Notes: generated by a model not told the origin, from the letters alone. DNA of 64,000 bases from Rhizobium sp. NRK18 (GCF_024385575.1 NZ_JANFMV010000001.1:2757681-2821680); one strand, 5' to 3'; shown: positions 34,870 through 44,012, counted from the first letter of the stretch. Program-made: numbers and translations.

Positions 34870-36468
34870 ATGATACGTGAACTTGCCTTGATCTCTCGGG
34901 CCGGCCTGAAGACCTGTCTCACGCCCCTGGCCCTTTCCTTCGGACTTGCCAGCATAATTGCAACTTCGGCCATGGCCGAAAAGCCGCGATTTCGAACGAT
35001 CGAAATCGGCGGCGGCATGAACGTGGCACCCGTCTATGTGGACCAGCAGGACGGCCATTGGACCCGACTGAACAGCACCGAAGTCAAAATCCCGTTTCAC
35101 CTGAAGATCGAAATGTCGCGCGGCTATATCGTCTTCTACCGGATAGGGCGCACGCTCACCAATGGCGCGGTCCGTGAGAGCTATATCGCAACCAGTCAAT
35201 GGGGAGGAAACGCCATCCCGGGCAGAGACAATGATGTCGATGCCAAGGAACGTGTCGACAAATCCACGCACGTATTCATCAACAATGCCACGCTTAACGC
35301 CACCGACAGGCAAGCGATTGTCGATGGCTGCAATGCCAAGCCGAATGAAACCGAGCACGGCCACAGCTTTCAATACAATCTGCCGCTGGCCATGCATGCA
35401 GATGCAAGGCAGCACCGGCGCCTGCAATCGATGACGAGTTCGGACGACGGCATATACAAGGGATATGGTGATTTTGCGCGGGCGACTGCCACGGGATTTG
35501 TCGGTGTCACTGTGATGTGCATGGGGGCCGATACCAAATATTCACGCGACGGCTCGCAAACGTCAAAGCCGAGCGACGGCGGCATACCGTTGCCCTCGAA
35601 TGCCGATACGGCTTCAAATGGCGATCCGGTCGAGGTCAAGATCGCTATCGATGTTGCCGGCGGCAATGCGTGTCCACGTAACACCAAGGTGACGACACGG
35701 ATCGTCTACGACCACCCCAAGACCGCCAAGTTCGACATCGTTCGAAACGGCAAGGTGCTCAAGACGGTCGAGATAAAGGCGCGGCGCGAGGCTCTCTCGG
35801 ATGGCTCCAGGCAATGGGTCATCGACCGGATCGACCAGGTGGAGGCCAAGGCGGGCCAGAACCAGTTTCGCATCGTCGTCAGAGGCGGCGGAAAGAGCGC
35901 CATGAAGGTCGCCAATGTCGAATGCGCGCCGTTTCAGGTGCTGTTCTCGGACCTCAAATACACTGTCGCCAATGGTGGCACATGCCCGAAGAAGGTCTGG
36001 GAAACGGCAACGTTCCTGGCCACGGGCCCGGGCGAGGCAACCCTGCAGCTTGTCCAGGAAAACGGCTCCGTCTTTTATGAGAAGACGCTCAGGACAATCC
36101 TCAAGAACGGGAAATACACGTTGGTCAACCAGCGCGTTCTCTCGATCGACCGGGATACGGACAAGAAATTTCGCGCGCAGATAAAGGGGCAGTCCGGCAT
36201 TCACAGTAAGTGGGCGCAGTTGAAAGTGGGGTGCCCGCAGCGCGCCAATCCGAAGCCCGACAACAAGAAGGAAGGGCCGAAGACGCTCAACACGAAGCCC
36301 AGGACCACTCACTCTTCCACAAGCAAGCCGGCTCGTGTCAGCCCGGCGCAGAAGAAGCAGGGCCTGATCTGCAAGGGTGGCAAGGCGCGCGGCGGCAAGT
36401 GCCACTGCGGCAAGGCGAAGGTCGCCAAGAAGGTCGGCAATCGCCGCTTCGTCTGTGTGGCGCGATGA
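34870..36468 (+). CDS. Secreted protein of unknown function with internal duplication
   Basis: A 532-residue exported protein that I do not recognise. Its signal peptide ends near residue 36 (ATSAMA). Two tandem repeats of about 85-100 residues are visible: 254-352 and 355-455, each bounded by cysteines (C268-C352 and C372-C455, 84 and 83 residues apart), with matching beta-rich patterns, suggesting Ig-like domains each closed by a disulfide. A Lys/Pro/Ser-rich linker follows, and a basic C-terminal knob with four cysteines (501, 511, 513, 529) ends in RRFVCVAR, a type of tail seen in other rhizobial secreted proteins. The start is ATG 34870, nine bases after GAGG; GTG 34840 is an alternative. 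Confidence 0.75.
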   Translation: MIRELALISRAGLKTCLTPLALSFGLASIIATSAMAEKPRFRTIEIGGGMNVAPVYVDQQDGHWTRLNSTEVKIPFHLKIEMSRGYIVFYRIGRTLTNGAVRESYIATSQWGGNAIPGRDNDVDAKERVDKSTHVFINNATLNATDRQAIVDGCNAKPNETEHGHSFQYNLPLAMHADARQHRRLQSMTSSDDGIYKGYGDFARATATGFVGVTVMCMGADTKYSRDGSQTSKPSDGGIPLPSNADTASNGDPVEVKIAIDVAGGNACPRNTKVTTRIVYDHPKTAKFDIVRNGKVLKTVEIKARREALSDGSRQWVIDRIDQVEAKAGQNQFRIVVRGGGKSAMKVANVECAPFQVLFSDLKYTVANGGTCPKKVWETATFLATGPGEATLQLVQENGSVFYEKTLRTILKNGKYTLVNQRVLSIDRDTDKKFRAQIKGQSGIHSKWAQLKVGCPQRANPKPDNKKEGPKTLNTKPRTTHSSTSKPARVSPAQKKQGLICKGGKARGGKCHCGKAKVAKKVGNRRFVCVAR

Positions 36469-36560
36469 GGGTCAAGGATGGTCTTGGCCGCAGCGATGTG
36501 ACCAGTGACGGTCAGAACTCGCGGCGGCCATAGTCCACGACACTTCGCCCGTCCAAGAAC

Positions 36561-36604
36561 AAAAAAACCGCGCCAGCCTTGTTCCTGCCGGTCGCGGTTT
36601 TTTC
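36561..36604. terminator. Bidirectional rho-independent terminator
   Basis: AAAAAACCGCG (36562-36572) pairs with CGCGGTTTTTT (36593-36603). A-run on one side and T-run on the other suit both the secreted-protein gene (plus strand) and the Sel1-like gene (minus strand). Confidence 0.85.
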
Positions 36605-36735
36605 AAGTGGCGTCCGCCCCGTCCAAAAGGCCCCGCCCGTCCCCCTCTTGTCGAGGTTTTCCCGCCGGGTTGCGGCGGAGAATTCGATTCAAGGCCTTCG
36701 CGAGTTGAGTCAACGAAGGCGTCGAAGTCGTTGAA

Positions 36736-37002
36736 TTAGTGCATCGTCATCCATTCGCGGGCGGCGCGCAGCGCTTCTGCGAGCTCCGTCTTGGACATCG
36801 TCTGGGCGACGTCCTGGCGCAGTTCGGCGGCGCGTTCGCAGCCCTTGATGGCGGCGATGTTGAGCCATTTGTGGGCGGCGACGAGGTCGATGCCGCAGCC
36901 GCGGCCCGTTGCATACATGAGGCCCATCTCGCAGAAGACGTCGGCCTTGGTTTCGCCACCCATCGTGGCCATTTCAACCGGATTGATTTCAAAGCGTGCC
37001 AT
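36736..37002 (-). CDS. Small Sel1-repeat-like protein
   Basis: An 88-residue protein with a single Sel1/TPR-like helical hairpin (FCEMGLMYATGRGCGIDLVA followed by AHKWLNIAAIKGCERA), then a charged helix. The motif GLMYATGRG...AHKWLNIAA is the Sel1 signature. AGGAAC precedes the ATG. Small single-repeat proteins of this kind are conserved in rhizobia without known function; a protein-protein contact role is inferred. Confidence 0.82.
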   Translation of the reverse strand: MARFEINPVEMATMGGETKADVFCEMGLMYATGRGCGIDLVAAHKWLNIAAIKGCERAAELRQDVAQTMSKTELAEALRAAREWMTMH

Positions 37003-37519
37003 TGGTCAAGTTCCTGTTTTGCCTGTCTCAGTTGCCATGCTTGCCCCTGTTTTTTTCGAGGCTGCCCGAGAGGCTCCGCTGCATTTCCTGTCTTGCGGAA
37101 CCGGTCAGGACCGGCCGGGTTTTCCCCGCTCGTTTGATGACCCAACTATCGCCGACGGCTTTCAACAGGCGCTTAAGCCGCATGATTAATGGCCCGCAAA
37201 CAAAATCCAAACGCCCGGTAAACGCGGATTTTCGTTAAGCATGCGAGTGCTTGAAATCATTCGCCTTTGTCTCGAATTTTACGAAAATTTCACGCGCCCG
37301 CCTCAACCCTTTAATAACCAAGGCAGAAATTGGCACGGAAACGCCCGCCGCAAATGGCGGTTCCGCGGCCAGGAAATCCGTCCGAATTGCCTATTTACCT
37401 TTACGTTTAGGTAAGATAATTTCTGCGCTGGAGTATGCAGGCCGGTGGCCGGCGGCTTCCTGGAGGAGAGCAACACCGCCCGGACGTGCCCGGCGCGGTG
37501 AAACGGGATTGGAGGATCC
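37003..37519. other. 517-bp intergenic region, no gene seen
   Basis: This divergent region between the Sel1-like and DUF2147 genes becomes AT-rich between about 37190 and 37430. Several short open frames exist, but none has a ribosome binding site with a protein-like sequence. It probably holds both promoters and perhaps a leader RNA. One inverted repeat (37395-37414) is listed separately. Confidence 0.5.
37395..37414. promoter_or_regulatory. Inverted repeat upstream of DUF2147 gene
   Basis: TTACCT, TTACGTTT, AGGTAA: a perfect six-base inverted repeat with an eight-base centre, about 105 bp before the ATG at 37520. The size and ACCT/AGGT arms suit a dimeric regulator's operator; which one is unknown. 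Confidence 0.35.
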
Positions 37520-37861
37520 ATGGCAATGAAGACACTTCTGGCTGCGGCGGCGATCACGCTAGCCTCGGCCTCGGCCCATGCGGGCGAACCGATCGAGGGC
37601 AAGTGGAAGACGGCGAGCGGCGAAACCGCCGAGATCAGCTCGTGCGGCGGTGCGTTCTGCGTGACGCTGAAGACAGGCGAATTCGCCGGCAAGCGCATCG
37701 GCAAGATGAGCGGCAGCGGCGCGGACTATTCCGGCCAGATCACCGACCCGAAAGACGACAAGACCTATACCGGCTACGGCACCGTCTCCGGCGCGGCCTT
37801 GAAGATGAAGGGTTGCGTGCTGAAGATCCTCTGCAAGTCGCAGACCTGGACGCGGCTCTGA
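37520..37861 (+). CDS. Secreted DUF2147-family protein
   Basis: A 113-residue exported protein with a signal peptide (residues 1-21, ending ASAHA) and one DUF2147 beta-barrel-like domain: IEGKWKTASGETAEISSCGG at the start, then ITDPKDDKTYTGYGTVSGAA and LKMKGCVLKILCKSQTWTRL at the end. Cysteines come as a pair early and a pair late. The ATG follows GGAGGATCC. The function of the family is unknown; it acts in the periplasm. Confidence 0.88.
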   Translation: MAMKTLLAAAAITLASASAHAGEPIEGKWKTASGETAEISSCGGAFCVTLKTGEFAGKRIGKMSGSGADYSGQITDPKDDKTYTGYGTVSGAALKMKGCVLKILCKSQTWTRL

Positions 37862-37883
37862 TCCCGAAAATCTGATCCCTGCA

Positions 37884-37920
37884 AAAGGCGGCGGGCCCAT
37901 CGGCCCGCCGCCTTTCTTAT
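37884..37920 (+). terminator. Terminator after DUF2147 gene
   Basis: A perfect 14-base stem, AAAGGCGGCGGGCC (37884-37897) and GGCCCGCCGCCTTT (37902-37915), with a four-base loop and a T-rich tail. Confidence 0.9.
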
Positions 37921-38124
37921 GCGCTCGGCGCACCCCGATCGCCCGCTCACATGCTGATGATCACAATCTCCCCCAAAATTGGTCCCATTCCGCTGGCAGG
38001 ATGACGTTTCCCTGCCTTTCAAGGGTGTTAATAAAACTGAATTCCAGATGAATGCCGGTCTCAGCACCCATTCAGACGGGTTCGGTCATTGTAACTGCGT
38101 CAACACATTGGAAGGGGCAAAACA

Positions 38125-38295
38125 ATGATCCTGGCTAGACGCATGACGATCGTCGGTCTTATCGCAGCAGTCTTCGCGATGCTGTTTTCCATGGCCGTCG
38201 AAAACGGATCCCGCCGCGGCTTCGTCCATCAGGCGGGCACCTCGACCTCCTGCATCTTCAGCGACGATATCGGCTGCCGGCCGGTCATCCGCTAA
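38125..38295 (+). CDS. Small exported or membrane-anchored protein (56 aa)
   Basis: A 56-codon gene preceded by GGAAGGGGC. The start MILARRMTIVGLIAAVFAML is a signal peptide or anchor; the mature part is short and holds two cysteines (SCIFSDDIGCRPVIR), perhaps a disulfide. It stands alone between the DUF2147 terminator and the AMP nucleosidase gene. I do not recognise it. Confidence 0.6.
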   Translation: MILARRMTIVGLIAAVFAMLFSMAVENGSRRGFVHQAGTSTSCIFSDDIGCRPVIR

Positions 38296-38367
38296 GTTGG
38301 AAACGAAATTTCGACGGCAGCTGTGCGCTGCCGTTTGCTTGTCATCGAGGCCAATCTATAATGGCGC

Positions 38368-39867
38368 ATGAACAAGCGAATCTCTCCCATGTCCGTCTCC
38401 CAAATTCTCACGCCGCCGCCCTTTGCGCCGCTGACCGTCGATGATCCGGCGGAGGCCGTCGAAACGCTGTCGGCGCTCTACGAGCGCAACACCCGCTTCC
38501 TGACCAACGCATTCGCCGCGCTTGCCGAAAGCGGCGTGCCGCAGGGCCGGTTCCGCGCCTGCTATCCGCAGGTGTCGATCGAGACCACGAGCTTCGGCCA
38601 TGTGGATTCCCGCCTCTCTTACGGCCATGTGACGGCGCCCGGCGTCTACACCACCACCATCACACGGCCGGAGCTGTTCCGTTATTATCTGAAGCAGCAG
38701 CTCGGCCTGCTGATGAAGAACCATCGCGTGCCGCTGACGATCTCGGAATCGGCGACGCCGATCCCGCTGCACTTCGCCTTCGGCGAGGACAGCCATGTGG
38801 AAGCAACGCCGGCCATGGCCGACATCCTGCTGCGCGACATCTTCGACACGCCGGATCTCAATACCACGGACGACCTGATCGCCAATGGCGAATACGAGCC
38901 GGCGCCGGGCGAGCCGCTGCCGCTCGCGCCGTTTACCGCCCAGCGCATCGACTATTCGCTGGCCCGGCTGGCGCACTACACGGCGACCAGCCCGAAGCAT
39001 TTCCAGAACTTCGTGCTCTTCACCAACTACCAGTTCTACATGGACGAGTTCTGCGCCATGGCGCGCAAGCTGATGGCCGATGGCGGCGGCGGTTACACCG
39101 CCTTCGTCGAGCCCGGAAACGTCGTCACCCTGCCCGGCCAGACGGAGCCGAGCGAGGGTAGCGCCCCCGGCCGCCTGCCGCAGATGCCGACCTATCACCT
39201 GAAAAAGAAGGGCCATGCCGGCATCACCATGGTCAATATCGGCGTCGGACCATCCAACGCCAAGACGATCACCGACCACATCGCCGTCCTGCGCCCGCAT
39301 GCCTGGCTGATGCTCGGCCATTGCGCGGGCCTCAGGAATTCACAGCGGCTCGGCGACTATGTGCTGGCGCATGCCTATGTACGCGAGGATCACGTGCTCG
39401 ACGACGACCTGCCCGTCTGGGTGCCGATCCCGGCGCTTGCCGAAGTGCAGCTGGCGCTGGAAGAGGCGGTGGAGGAAGTGACCGGCTACGAGGGCTTCGA
39501 ACTGAAACGCATCATGCGCACGGGTACGGTCGCCACCATCGACAACCGCAATTGGGAACTGCGCGACCAGGCCGGCCCGGTCAAGCGGCTGTCGCAGTCG
39601 CGGGCGATCGCGCTCGACATGGAATCGGCGACGATCGCCGCCAATGGCTTCCGCTTCCGCGTGCCCTACGGCACCCTGCTCTGCGTCTCCGACAAGCCGC
39701 TGCATGGCGAATTGAAGCTGCCGGGCATGGCGACCGCCTTCTACAAGACGCAGGTCAGCCAGCACCTGAAGATCGGTATCGCGGCGCTCGAAAAGCTCGG
39801 CGCCATGCCGCCGGAACGGCTGCATTCGCGCAAGCTCAGAAGCTTCTTCGAGACGGCTTTCCAGTAG
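38368..39867 (+). CDS. amn: AMP nucleosidase
   Basis: A 499-residue enzyme that hydrolyses AMP to adenine and ribose 5-phosphate. An N-terminal AMP-nucleosidase-specific domain (residues 20-190; RFRACYPQVSIETTSFGHVD, SRLSYGHVTAPGVY) is followed by a nucleoside-phosphorylase-like catalytic domain (about 250-480; LMLGHCAGLRNSQRLGDYVL and ALDMESATIAANGFRFRVPY). The length is typical. The first ATG is used; ATG at residue 8 is possible. It is monocistronic. Confidence 0.95.
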   Translation: MNKRISPMSVSQILTPPPFAPLTVDDPAEAVETLSALYERNTRFLTNAFAALAESGVPQGRFRACYPQVSIETTSFGHVDSRLSYGHVTAPGVYTTTITRPELFRYYLKQQLGLLMKNHRVPLTISESATPIPLHFAFGEDSHVEATPAMADILLRDIFDTPDLNTTDDLIANGEYEPAPGEPLPLAPFTAQRIDYSLARLAHYTATSPKHFQNFVLFTNYQFYMDEFCAMARKLMADGGGGYTAFVEPGNVVTLPGQTEPSEGSAPGRLPQMPTYHLKKKGHAGITMVNIGVGPSNAKTITDHIAVLRPHAWLMLGHCAGLRNSQRLGDYVLAHAYVREDHVLDDDLPVWVPIPALAEVQLALEEAVEEVTGYEGFELKRIMRTGTVATIDNRNWELRDQAGPVKRLSQSRAIALDMESATIAANGFRFRVPYGTLLCVSDKPLHGELKLPGMATAFYKTQVSQHLKIGIAALEKLGAMPPERLHSRKLRSFFETAFQ

Positions 39868-39886
39868 GGGCATTCACGCGCCGCAT

Positions 39887-40321
39887 TTAATTCGCCGTGA
39901 GAATGCCATCCCCGCACATCGGGATACAAATTTTCCCGCCATTGCCATCGGGAATGCATACCACCTGACACATCTCCTGCTTCTTTAGGTCGTCGGGTAT
40001 CGACGGGAATTTCAATACCTGCATTGGACTGCCGCCCCCCTTATTGAGGATGACATAGTCCGAGAGCCGGGAGCCTGAAGGCAGTCCCAAGCGGGCGGGA
40101 TCGCTTCCCAAGCCGGAAAGATCTTTAAGACCGAAAGACTGATATATTTCGGCTTCCTGAGCCATGGCGGCTGACCACGGCCAAGCAAATGCGGCAAGAC
40201 AGGTTATTGTCACTGCAATCACACATCTGCCAATATCCCCTGATCGCAAGCCTATGCAGGCTGCCATACCTCTTTTCGGCCTCGCCAAATGGCCGGGCAT
40301 GCCTTCATGGTTTACCGACAT
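39887..40321 (-). CDS. Exported protein of unknown function (coupled to zinc-ribbon gene)
   Basis: A 144-residue protein with a long N-terminal region, a hydrophobic segment at about 35-53 (CVIAVTITCLAAFAWPWSAA) and a cleavage site near AMA-QEA. The mature part of about 90 residues holds two pairs of cysteines (CQVVC and CIPMC), suggesting two disulfides or a metal site. The ATG at 40321 has GGGAG eight bases upstream and overlaps the end of the upstream gene by 17 bp. I do not recognise the family. Its base composition and codon use look less GC-rich than those of its neighbours. Confidence 0.6.
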   Translation of the reverse strand: MSVNHEGMPGHLARPKRGMAACIGLRSGDIGRCVIAVTITCLAAFAWPWSAAMAQEAEIYQSFGLKDLSGLGSDPARLGLPSGSRLSDYVILNKGGGSPMQVLKFPSIPDDLKKQEMCQVVCIPDGNGGKICIPMCGDGILTAN

Positions 40322-41078
40322 TATCACTCTCCCTGGCCTTGTTGTAGGAGTTCAAAAACTTGCTGGCAGCATCCTGCATATTGTCGCCGACAAATCCGGC
40401 GAGCGCCTTGCAGTCGAAGGACTTTTTCTCAAACCTGGCAACCGCCGGAGCAGAGTATGAAAAGCTGCAATCGCCATCGATCGCCCGGGCATGTGCATAA
40501 ATCGTTGTCAGGTTCTCATTGTGAGCATCGAATATCTTCAGCCGGAAGTTTGGAATGCTTCCAGCCGAGGCGGCAGAGAAAAACCTCGCGCTCGGGAACG
40601 GTTCCCCTGCGATGTTGTCGATTGGGAGTGAGTAGATTGGTCGGCAGCGTTCCGCCTTGGAGTTGTCGTCGCATAAGGCCTTTGTAAAAAGTTCACCAGC
40701 CTTCACGATCGCATTGACAGGAATTACTCCCCTTTGAAACTCTACGACGGATGAAAAGTCGTAAGAGACATTCGAAATGAATACGTCTTTGTCTCCGTCA
40801 TTCTTGAAAATGACGGCATCGGCGATATCGAAGCTGACAAGGGCGGCGCTCAGTGCACCGAACTCGTTCCTATAGATATCGCGTAGCGTCACGAAAGAGA
40901 ACGAGAGCCCGGCGAATATTGCGGAGACAATTCCGGCATACTTGGAAAAATTCAGAGCATGCTCTGTCCACGGTTTCTGATATTTGCCACAGTGGGAGCA
41001 ATATATTGCGGAGGCGCCGATTTTATTGGCACACCAACGGCATGATTTTTCCTTGACGCCACCGACTTCGTCACACAT
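40305..41078 (-). CDS. Zinc-ribbon membrane protein of unknown function
   Basis: A 257-residue protein. A cytoplasmic N-terminal zinc ribbon (CRWC ... CSHC, residues 13-31) is followed by one membrane helix (about 42-62; AGIVSAIFAGLSFSFVTL) and a roughly 190-residue outer domain rich in beta strands, with cysteines in KALCDDNSKAERC and GDCSFSY and FDCKAL. The start is ATG 41078 after GGGGTGGGTG; earlier GTG/ATG codons (41171, 41126) lack ribosome binding sites. The region is AT-richer than the rest. It forms a two-gene unit with the exported protein downstream. The function is unknown; a membrane sensor is one guess. Confidence 0.6.
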   Translation of the reverse strand: MCDEVGGVKEKSCRWCANKIGASAIYCSHCGKYQKPWTEHALNFSKYAGIVSAIFAGLSFSFVTLRDIYRNEFGALSAALVSFDIADAVIFKNDGDKDVFISNVSYDFSSVVEFQRGVIPVNAIVKAGELFTKALCDDNSKAERCRPIYSLPIDNIAGEPFPSARFFSAASAGSIPNFRLKIFDAHNENLTTIYAHARAIDGDCSFSYSAPAVARFEKKSFDCKALAGFVGDNMQDAASKFLNSYNKARESDNVGKP

Positions 41079-41236
41079 CACCCACCCCAAATGCGCAACA
41101 GGACTCCGACTATGCTTGCTCCCCATTAGATTTGTCAATCGAAGATTGTTTTTCGAAAGACAAACAACCACTCACAGCCGGAGCAATCCGGCATCTGTTC
41201 AATATTTTTACTGTCGTCGATGGATGGACGATCGCC

Positions 41237-41809
41237 CTATTCGACGTAGGTCCCGGCCTTCTTGGCGGCGAAGGAGGCGAGGTAATCCATCAGCGGCGGG
41301 TTGAGGCAGTCATAGGGCTCCAGGCCCAGTTCCTTCAGCCGCGCGCGCACGCCGTCCATCTTCTTCGGACTGACGCCCGATTCGATGACCGAGGAGACGA
41401 AGGCGGCGAAACCCGGCGCCGACCAGCCGTTTTCGGCAAAGCGCTCCGGATGGATGAAGGACAGGCCCTTGAAGGCGTGGTCTCGTTCGACCGGGCCGTA
41501 CATGTGGACGCCGCAGACCTTGCAGGCGTGCCTCTGGATCAGTGCGGAAGGATCGACGACGGCGAGCTTGTCGCCGTTTTCCGCGACCTCGACATTGTCG
41601 CTCGGCACGACCGCGACGACCGAGAACATGGCGCCGTTCGGCTTCCAGCATTTGGTGCAGCCGCAGGCATGGTTGTGGGCGACGTCGCCGGTGATCTTCA
41701 GCCGCACCGTCCGCTCGGTGCAGCCGCAGGAGAGCGTACCGCCGGCAAAGCTGCCGCTGCCCTTTGAAACTCCATTGTCGATAGAGGGATGCAAAGCCAT
41801 TCCGCCCAT
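41237..41809 (-). CDS. gfa: Glutathione-dependent formaldehyde-activating enzyme
   Basis: A 190-residue zinc protein that condenses formaldehyde with glutathione to S-(hydroxymethyl)glutathione. The two zinc sites of the GFA family are visible: SCGC near residue 28 with [17 protein letters not shown], and [12 protein letters not shown]. The C-terminal part (FHPERF-like block, then [17 protein letters not shown]) matches the Gfa subgroup and its usual length. The start is ATG 41809 with GGGAGG; the ATG at 41836 lies before that ribosome binding site. No formaldehyde dehydrogenase gene is adjacent. Confidence 0.93.
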   Translation of the reverse strand: MGGMALHPSIDNGVSKGSGSFAGGTLSCGCTERTVRLKITGDVAHNHACGCTKCWKPNGAMFSVVAVVPSDNVEVAENGDKLAVVDPSALIQRHACKVCGVHMYGPVERDHAFKGLSFIHPERFAENGWSAPGFAAFVSSVIESGVSPKKMDGVRARLKELGLEPYDCLNPPLMDYLASFAAKKAGTYVE

Positions 41810-42002
41810 GTGATTTCCTCCCACATTGTCAGGCATTCAGCTTTATTGCGGGAGGAAGTCTTTCACAGCGCCGGGCCGGTTTCAACGAGCAGTGCAGCAT
41901 GACGGAAAGTTGATCCGATCGCTGACAATGGCTGGTCACGAGCCTTGAAGATCGCCGGGTGCGGGCGCATATTCACGGGTATCGAAACGTTCGGTTTTCC
42001 TG

Positions 42003-42374
42003 ATGGCGATTGCTCGGTTTTCCCGGTCCGGTCACAGGCGCAGCCTCTCCATGATGCTGGCCGCCATGATCGCGTTCGCGCCGCTGGCCGGCTTTCTGGC
42101 CGCCTTGTGCATGAGCACGCCGGATGCGATGGCAGCTCCTCAGCGCATGGTGCATCAGTCCATGCAGATGGAACACGCCAAGCCCTGTCATGGCGACATG
42201 GCGCCAATCCACAAGCTCGCCTGCGTCGGCGCCTGCAGCCAGCTGCCCGCGTCGCTCCAGACGGTCGAAGCGCCTGTCGCCTTCGAGATCACCCGGCCCG
42301 TCTATGTTGCCGCCGCCATGAAGACGCTGGTCGGCTACCGCGCGCCACCTGATCTCCAACCACCCCGCCTCTGA
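42003..42374 (+). CDS. Exported His/Met-rich protein upstream of multicopper oxidase
   Basis: A 123-residue protein with a twin-arginine-free signal or anchor (residues 13-45) and a short mature part rich in Met and His (MVHQSMQMEHAKPCHGDMAP), with two further cysteines (ACVGAC). Such composition suits copper binding. It lies 113 bp before the multicopper oxidase gene on the same strand, and small proteins of this kind often precede copA-type oxidases. The ATG at 42003 has only a weak ribosome binding site. A role in copper handling is inferred. Confidence 0.65.
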   Translation: MAIARFSRSGHRRSLSMMLAAMIAFAPLAGFLAALCMSTPDAMAAPQRMVHQSMQMEHAKPCHGDMAPIHKLACVGACSQLPASLQTVEAPVAFEITRPVYVAAAMKTLVGYRAPPDLQPPRL

Positions 42375-42487
42375 TCTTCCGATTGAGACCGCCTGCCCTG
42401 CAGGCCGGTTCATTCACGACCCGCAGCGACTGACGCGCGGGCCATCGGTCATGCCGGACCATCCGGCACATATCAGAGGATCTCATC

Positions 42488-43969
42488 ATGGATCGCAGAG
42501 ACTTCTTGCGCACCGCCTTGGGTGCCACCACCGCGCTTGCCGCGTCATCCCTCCCCCGCTTTGCCAATGCCGCCGCGGAAACGCCGGCCTCCCCTGCCCG
42601 TCAGAAGCTGCTGATCGGCAGCCGGACGCTGGAGGTCAACGGGCGCGCCGCCAAGGTCTTCAGCCTCGCCGGCCCGGACGGCAGGCCGGGGCTCATCATC
42701 GACAGGGAAGATGGCTTCGACGTCCAGCTTGAGAGCGGGATCGACGAGCCGACGCTCGTTCACTGGCACGGCCTGACGCCACCCTGGCAACAGGACGGCG
42801 TGCCGGGCAATCCCGCCGCGATGCTGGAACCGGGCGAAACGCGCCAATACGCCTTCGCACTCGCCTCCGGCGGCACGCACTGGATGCACGCCCATACGCT
42901 GCAGGAGCAGAACCTGCTCGCCGCGCCGCTGATCGTCCATACGGCGGAGGACCGGTCGACTGACGAGCAGGAAGTCGTCATCCTGCTGCACGATTTCTCC
43001 TTCACGCCCGCGGAAGAGTTGCTCGCGCGCCTTTCCGGTGGAGATGCCGATCATGGCGGCATGTCCATGGGCGGGATGTCGATGGGCGGAATGGACCACT
43101 CGAAGATGGGCCACACGATGGGCGTCGGTGGCATGTCCGGGATGTCCGGCATGCAGGGAATGGCGATGATGGATTTCAACGACATCGAATACGATGCCTA
43201 TCTCGCCAATGACAGGACGCTGGACGATCCGGAGGTCATTCGGATCGACAAGGGCGGACACGTCAGGCTGCGGATCATCAATGCCGCCGCCTCGACGGCC
43301 TTCATGCTTTCGACCGGCGCCCTTGCCGGCACGGTCGTCGCCGTCGACGGCCAGCCGGTGGAACCGGTCGAGGATCGCGCCTTCCCGATCTCGATGGGTC
43401 AGCGGATCGATATCCGCCTGCAGATCCCGGCGGGTGGCGGCGCATTCCCGATCCTTGCCCAGCGCGAAGGCGCCCGGCAGAGAACCGGCATCGTGCTCGC
43501 CTCGGCCAATGCCGCGATCGAAAAGATCGGCAGTCTCGCCGACGAGGCCGGCCCGACCGTCGGACTGACGCTGGAAACGCGGCTTCGGGCCTTACGGCCG
43601 CTTGCCGACAACCCTGCCGCCCGGCAGTTCAACCTCGACCTCACGGGTTCGATGATGAACGGCTATCGGTGGGCGATCGAAGGTGATCAGCCGAAGGTCC
43701 GGCGCGGGGAGCGGATCGAGATCGGCCTGCGCAACATGACGATGATGGCGCATCCCATCCACCTGCACGGTCATCATTTCCAGGTGGTCGAACTGGACGG
43801 AAAGCCGCTTGCCGGTGCGCTGCGCGACACGCTGATCATGCCGCCCATGGTGACCGCGAAGATCGCCTTCGATGCCGACAATGCCGGCGTCTGGCCGCTG
43901 CATTGCCACCATCTCTACCACATGGCGAATGGCATGATGACCCACGTTCATTACGAGGGTATCGGCTGA
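42488..43969 (+). CDS. Multicopper oxidase (CueO/CopA type), Tat-exported
   Basis: A 493-residue oxidase. The Tat signal reads MDRRDFLRTALGATTALAAS. The four copper-ligand blocks are present: HWHG (about residue 94), HAHT (about 137), HPIHLHGHHF and HCHHLYHM near the C-terminus. A methionine-rich insert (about 190-225; repeated MSMGGM and MSGM units) resembles the Cu(I)-binding segment of CueO. It should oxidise Cu(I) to Cu(II) in the periplasm and so lower copper toxicity. AGAGGATC precedes the ATG. A small hairpin (CCGGGC/GCCCGG, 43995-44011) follows but lacks a T-run. Confidence 0.93.
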   Translation: MDRRDFLRTALGATTALAASSLPRFANAAAETPASPARQKLLIGSRTLEVNGRAAKVFSLAGPDGRPGLIIDREDGFDVQLESGIDEPTLVHWHGLTPPWQQDGVPGNPAAMLEPGETRQYAFALASGGTHWMHAHTLQEQNLLAAPLIVHTAEDRSTDEQEVVILLHDFSFTPAEELLARLSGGDADHGGMSMGGMSMGGMDHSKMGHTMGVGGMSGMSGMQGMAMMDFNDIEYDAYLANDRTLDDPEVIRIDKGGHVRLRIINAAASTAFMLSTGALAGTVVAVDGQPVEPVEDRAFPISMGQRIDIRLQIPAGGGAFPILAQREGARQRTGIVLASANAAIEKIGSLADEAGPTVGLTLETRLRALRPLADNPAARQFNLDLTGSMMNGYRWAIEGDQPKVRRGERIEIGLRNMTMMAHPIHLHGHHFQVVELDGKPLAGALRDTLIMPPMVTAKIAFDADNAGVWPLHCHHLYHMANGMMTHVHYEGIG

Positions 43970-44012
43970 GCGAACCGGCCGACGGCGGGCCGGGCCGGGC
44001 GAAAAGCCCGGT

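Noticed and set aside
37251..37529. 92-codon plus-strand frame before the DUF2147 gene
   Set aside because: It ends inside the start of the DUF2147 gene, has no ribosome binding site and its sequence does not look like a protein domain.
43995..44011. CCGGGC/GCCCGG hairpin after the multicopper oxidase as a terminator
   Set aside because: The stem is only six bases and no T-run follows in either direction, so it is mentioned but not called.
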